Assembly: GCA_026168455.1 (NCBI GenBank)
Contig: CM047427.1
Location: forward strand, 86,272,670-86,336,669
Origin: Theocolax elegans
Taxonomy: Eukaryota > Arthropoda > Insecta > Hymenoptera > Cerocephalidae
DNA length: 64,000 nt
Reading direction: 5' to 3'
Position 1 is the first letter of the stretch. The number at the start of each line of letters is the position of its first letter. Below, one piece after another: positions 60,677 through 64,000 of the stretch. Both the position numbers and the translations under genes were made by a program. The notes beneath the pieces were generated by a model, which did not search any database, had not been told where the DNA came from, and was given only the letters and a program-made list of their open reading frames with translations.

Positions 60677-63028
60677 AATACGTAAACTAAAAACTTTTAA
60701 TAATGTATTATCGAGTGATAAAAACATAAATAACACGATAAATTTTCGAAGAAAGTTTAAAAATACTTGGGTGAACGTAGTGATATAGCCAACGGTATCT
60801 TCCACAAGATTGAGCATGAGATTAAATTTGCAGTCGCGCAAAGGTCGCGGGACGTGCACGCGAAAGGATGCAACACCCGCGCGATCACCGAGCAGGTTCC
60901 ACACTCCACAGCCGGTAGTTGCTGGGCAACCTAGCGTCGATCGAGCTGCTCTTTCTCTCCCTGACCGTTTTATTTGTGGCGCGCCACGCGATTCGTTTTA
61001 TCGCAGCGCGGCGCGAAAATCGCCAAGCCTTCGGATCAAGTGAACTGTTAAATTGACTTTCTACGGTAGTACGATAAGAGGAAAATCTTGGGATAATTGC
61101 AAATGGTGGTTATATCCGGATTTTCGATAGCCGATTTTTTACCCTCTTGTAAGGACTGTTATGCAACGACGCCGATCAAGATTCTTGGATTTTAAGAGGG
61201 TGTGTGCTGAAATATTAGGTGTCGAGAGTTATTTCAAGATACCTGAGAATTAATAACTGCAATTTGCAATGAAATAGTGTCACCGTTGAATAAGAGATAT
61301 TCCATTTACTAATATTGATATTAAATTTCTATGGAAAATGTTACGTACATTTACCGCATTATGCATTGAAAAGTGTGTTACTATATAACTTTACCAGCAC
61401 TAATTATAAACCTATAAACTTAATCAAACTAAATGAAAATTTAGAACATTGTCGAGATATTGTTTACTAAACGTAATTTATAATGCGATAATACATTTTA
61501 ATGTAAAAATGCGTTAAACAACGTTTGCCTCGAATCTTATACTTCTTATACGATTATACTACAACCAAGGATTTTTTCAAGTGCATTCAAATGTGTGTAT
61601 ACTATTTATAAAACGATTTAAGTTATCGCTTCATCGTATAGGTACAATCTACAACTTTCATGAAAACATAGAAATATTACATTAACCAAAATGCCTCACG
61701 CATTATCGACCAATATATTTCAAAATTTTTTTTTTAATACTAACAAAACACCCTCGATTAAAGCTTCGCATAATCTCACGAAGAAAAAAAAAATATCGTG
61801 TTCGTTGTATCGTATAGTTCATACTATAAGACATAGCTAGGTTTACTCTTATGCGGATACACCTAAAACGAATGGCACAATTTTGTTTATGCGTGCATGA
61901 ATCGATCTTAACGAGGTAGTCTCGATTGAAAGTACGAAAAATGAGCATTGCGCAAATACGTGCGCCGGTATTGCGCGTTCCGTTAGAACAGTTCGGCTGC
62001 TCGCGGTATAGGGAAAAAAATGTTTTTAGGAAAACAATAAAATATCGCACGGTAGTGGTAGTCGCCGTTCGGGTTTACTTTCGACGCCCACCGTCAATTG
62101 TCGAACAGAGAGAAGGAGATCTGTGAAAGCAGGTTCTATTTTCTTTAGGATTCGACTTACCGACACGAAATGGTTTATGGTTTATGCAGAGGCATAAAAC
62201 AGAACCCGAGCTTTTCGGTGTGCTCCTATATACGCTTAGACTTTAACTATCGCTCAATATTTCCTTGATTTATCGATAATTTACTATTTTATTAATGAGG
62301 TGAATATAGTCGGACTTGTTACTTCAAATTTTCGTAGATTTTTCTAAGAATTATTTGTACCGCAGCTATATATATATATACAATCGATACTAATATTCAA
62401 GGAATTTCGAACTATGAAGAAGCATTGTCTTTTTACGTTGACACGTTACATTTATAAAGAAACATTTTTCTTACCGTGTTTTATAATTGTTCCGTAGCAG
62501 AAGAAGACCGTTTTATACGCTGACAACAGAAACCTAGATTTTAGTTAAACATGCGTTCTCCCCGGTTTCGATTCTTATCGGGAAGATTTAATGACTCTGC
62601 GTTTATTCCGAATACCTTGTCGAAATCGTCTAGGACACTTAGTCAATACCTCTCTTCCTCATCTTCTTTTTTCCATGATACATAAATGCCAAACGTGACA
62701 GACACAAATAACAGGATCCCGTCGACAACGATCCTAACTATGCAAAACTACACGCGCGTGTCACTTGATGAGATTGAACGTCCCGAAACAGTTCGACTCT
62801 CGTATATGGCGTATAAAGAAAATAAAAGGTCAGAAAAGACCGAGCGAGCGATGTCTTTCGATATACATGTATATACGTTTGTTCGTATTGGTAAAACACG
62901 GAGTTTTACGTGTCAACGATCGTTTGTTCCATCTTTTATTCGAAATTAAATCACAGTTTTTGAAAATGCGATGAATAATTTTAATTTAATGAAAAAAATA
63001 AAGATTTATTTGTGTTTTTACACAAATG

Positions 63029-63030
<2 letters not shown>
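60677..63030. other. Unique segment, no gene
   Basis: CpG-rich islands at about 60810-61040, 61920-62120 and 62560-62840 within AT-rich DNA. Frames up to 115 codons (61703-62050 minus) are unrecognised and partly translate A/T runs. A short TA tract lies at 62367-62380. Confidence 0.55.

Positions 63031-63070
<40 letters not shown>
63031..63070. repeat. (TA)20 microsatellite
   Basis: About 40 bp of uninterrupted AT dinucleotide, the longest TA tract in the window, preceded by a short hairpin-like TTTGTGTTTTTACACAAATG (63009-63028). Confidence 0.95.
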
Positions 63071-63075
<5 letters not shown>

Positions 63076-64000
63076 CCAGGTATGTATTAATAACTGCGTA
63101 ATTTAAGTTTCGTACGATTTGTTAATGGTCATCGAAGTGCATATGATGATTTTTAAAATTTATATTCAAATTAATATAATACGGATAAAATGATCCAGTC
63201 GACGCGTAAGAATCCATATACCCGGTTATATATACGACCGAGGCATGGAAGTGAGTCTGCAGACAAGCAGCGACGGCAGGAGCGCTCGGCACGGACATAT
63301 ATACCTATCGGCAATGTCTCGTGTACGTGGGGGAGTCAATGGCGGTCAATGGCACGAGCGACCGATCAGGTCCGCGTGCTCGCGCTCTTGTGTACCGCAC
63401 GCATGGCATCTCACTATGGCCACCACCTGGACCGGACACTTTACAACTATACGTGTCGAATGCCTCTTCATGCATCCATGGGCTTCGACGAGATTACGAA
63501 CGCGAGTTCAAATGTTATTCACATTGTCTTACCGGCTTTAATTTTCCCGAAATAATTTATCCTTCTTTCGGAAGATCAGTTTTACGACTTACTTTTTTTT
63601 CGGACAAAATGTATCGTTTCGAGTGGTTGTGCGTATTCCCAGTCAATTAAGTAGTTATCCGTCTAATTATACAATTTGACGGGGACGTTTTACATTAATA
63701 ACAACTAGTTGAATAAACAAAATTATGAATTAAAAAATAATTTAGTAAATTGGGCGAGGCTCCTCTAAACAAGTCGATCGATGTCGCTCGAAGCGTTTAA
63801 ATAACAATCATAACGCTTGATTATCTCAGTGACTCGAGAAACGATTCGTCCATTTGTTTCTCTAAAGAGACAGGCAGCTTATCAAGATGAAAATCGACAT
63901 TACACTCAATCACATCTCTCAACCTGTAAGAGCTAACTGTTCTTTACGTCCGGATCTTTTTTTTTCGTGACGCAAGGACAGAAGAGAAAAGAGAGAACTT
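63071..64000. other. CpG-rich island with overlapping open frames
   Basis: The stretch 63190-63560 is GC-richer and open in all three plus-strand frames (121, 98 and 109 codons). Three frames open at once is what base composition alone can give, and none of the peptides is recognised. The remainder to 64000 is mixed AT-rich with no feature seen. Confidence 0.5.

Noticed and set aside
63190..63650. Three plus-strand frames of about 100-120 codons
   Set aside because: All three frames are open at once, which reflects base composition; at most one could be coding and none is recognisable.
1..64000. tRNA genes and conserved insect microRNAs
   Set aside because: No A/B-box pair with a cloverleaf was seen, and scanning by eye for familiar mature microRNA starts (let-7, bantam, miR-7, miR-124 and others) gave only partial chance matches.

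Overview
This window looks like nuclear DNA of an animal, most likely an insect. The base is AT-rich, with many A/T homopolymers and (TA)n, (GA)n, (CA)n tracts. It is broken every few kb by 150-500 bp islands that are GC-richer and full of undepleted CpG (TCGA, CGCG, GCGC). AT-rich DNA without CpG depletion fits a hymenopteran such as an ant or bee, but that is inference from style; no gene fixes the taxon.

I could not support any protein-coding gene, rRNA or tRNA on either strand. The open frames are all short (165 codons at most), overlap each other in several frames, contain translated microsatellites, and match no family I recognise. The window is best read as intergenic or long-intron DNA.

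The real content is repeat architecture. (1) 1-9.9 kb: plain AT-rich DNA with a (GA)n tract. (2) 9.9-13.4 kb: a 1.75-kb direct duplication (A1/A2) bounded by TG microsatellites. (3) 13.85-17.72 kb: a foldback (palindromic) DNA element with CGACGG termini, a candidate 4-bp target-site duplication AAAT, and arrays of a 14-bp motif at about 28-bp period at both ends. Its left part is tandemly duplicated (B1/B2). (4) 18.6-21.4 kb: a 1.25-kb duplication (C1/C2) holding a second, older palindromic element. The copies are separated by 298 bp copied from inside the foldback element about 2.8 kb upstream. (5) 22.8-23.1 kb: an almost perfect hairpin, 130-bp arms with one mismatch and a 47-bp loop. (6) 23-44 kb: mostly featureless, with two G-quadruplex motifs, a 26-bp perfect palindrome and an 8-bp minisatellite. 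(7) 44.4-49.4 kb: two direct duplications (D1/D2 and F1/F2) around a 1.5-kb foldback element with GGGAGATTCC termini and arms of about 590 bp. (8) 51.2-54.5 kb: a duplication (G1/G2) whose second copy lost about 1.1 kb between microhomologies. (9) 57.3-60.7 kb: a 1.67-kb duplication (H1/H2). (10) 60.7-64 kb: unannotated, with a (TA)20 tract.

Six adjacent duplications of 0.9-2.2 kb in 64 kb is a lot. Each pair has a stretch that is identical and a stretch that differs mainly by 1-2 base indels in homopolymers, the noisy part usually lying near the seam. That is what false duplication by long-read gap filling or unmerged haplotypes would leave, although palindrome-driven rearrangement could also produce clustered duplications. 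This ambiguity is the main caution for any reader.
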